A stretch of 64,000 nt of DNA from Providencia manganoxydans (GTDB lineage: Bacteria; Pseudomonadota; Gammaproteobacteria; Enterobacterales; Enterobacteriaceae), in the NCBI RefSeq assembly GCF_016618195.1, contig NZ_CP067099.1, forward strand, positions 744,001 through 808,000. Reading direction: 5' to 3'. How positions within the stretch are numbered: the stretch's first letter is position 1; every line of letters starts with the position of its first letter. The notes beneath the pieces were generated by a model, which was given only the letters and a program-made list of their open reading frames with translations, did not search any database and had not been told where the DNA came from. The position numbers and the translations under genes are program-made. Positions 63,895 through 64,000 of this stretch are shown here, piece by piece.

Positions 63895-64000
63895 ATGACA
63901 GCTTCCAAAAGGGATTTCATCAAAGCCGGATTGGCAACAATGGTACTGAGTGCAGTGCCATCTTCTGTCCTTGCAAAAAAAAGGCCCGTCGTTAGGGATA
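63895..64000 (+). CDS. Start of Tat-exported substrate-binding protein (3' cut by window)
   Basis: 35 codons are visible: MTASKRDFIKAGLATMVLSA..., 20 bp after the receptor gene. The N-terminus is a twin-arginine-type signal with Lys-Arg in place of Arg-Arg (S-K-R-D-F-I-K) and an Ala cleavage site near SSVLA. Beside a siderophore receptor the expected product is a FhuD-like periplasmic ferri-siderophore binding protein, but the mature domain is outside the window. Confidence 0.65.
   Translation, partial: MTASKRDFIKAGLATMVLSAVPSSVLAKKRPVVRD

Noticed and set aside
1..64000. Prophage, transposase or toxin-antitoxin genes
   Set aside because: None of the credible coding sequences in the window shows integrase, transposase, phage structural or recognised toxin/antitoxin motifs.

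Overview
The window comes from an AT-rich enterobacterium. Gene content and protein sequences point to Providencia or a close relative in the Morganellaceae. The backbone follows the order known from the 99-minute end of the E. coli chromosome: tRNA-Leu genes, rsmC-holD-rimI, prfC, an osmY-like gene, yjjU-yjjV, deoCABD, smp(ytjB)-serB-radA-nadR. Blocks of accessory genes interrupt that order. The species call is inference; no marker gene in the window settles it.

Layout. 1-0.8 kb: end of a family 2 glycosyltransferase. 1-9.3 kb: a catabolic locus flanked by two LuxR-type regulators (FAD amine-type oxidoreductase, cupin, aldehyde dehydrogenase, short-chain dehydrogenase, APC permease, small partner protein). 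9.3-15.5 kb: an exported Fes-like esterase, alkaline phosphatase phoA with a Pho box, a Na/Pi cotransporter-like protein, an acetyltransferase, and a small membrane protein behind a perfect Fur box. 15.5-18.1 kb: two tRNA-Leu(CAG) genes, rsmC, holD, rimI. 18.1-28.1 kb: an orphan clavaminate-synthase-like dioxygenase, then a complete-looking carnitine route: BCCT transporter, Rieske oxygenase CntA, aldehyde dehydrogenase, reductase CntB, XRE-PAS regulator, DmlR, DmlA. This block sits where E. coli has yjjG.

28.3-39.4 kb: prfC, a BON lipoprotein, yjjU, yjjV, a NupC-family nucleoside transporter and the deo operon. The nupC and deoC promoters each carry a pair of CRP-type sites 52 bp apart, so uptake and breakdown of nucleosides look co-regulated in the CRP/CytR manner. 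39.4-44.5 kb: acetyltransferase, AraC and MarR regulators, a two-component flavin monooxygenase pair, and an orphan protein built of three repeats.

44.5-54.5 kb is the most striking part. It holds an M16 protease lipoprotein, a YddA/FusD-type ABC exporter-fold protein, an STN-containing TonB-dependent receptor, FecR, a FecI-type sigma factor and a divergent dedicated TonB, with a Fur-like box between the last two. This combines the parts of the Fus/PqqL-YddAB protein-iron uptake system with cell-surface signalling. 54.5-59.4 kb: smp, serB, radA, nadR. 59.7-64 kb: a methyltransferase, a small ORF, a TetR regulator, a second TonB-dependent receptor with a TetR-type operator and Fur-like box, and the start of a Tat-exported binding protein cut by the window end.

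Six ERIC-type palindromic elements lie between genes. Two are in a 158-bp-period tandem duplication after serB, and one supplies the last codons of yjjV. No CRISPR array, prophage, integrase or transposase gene was found.
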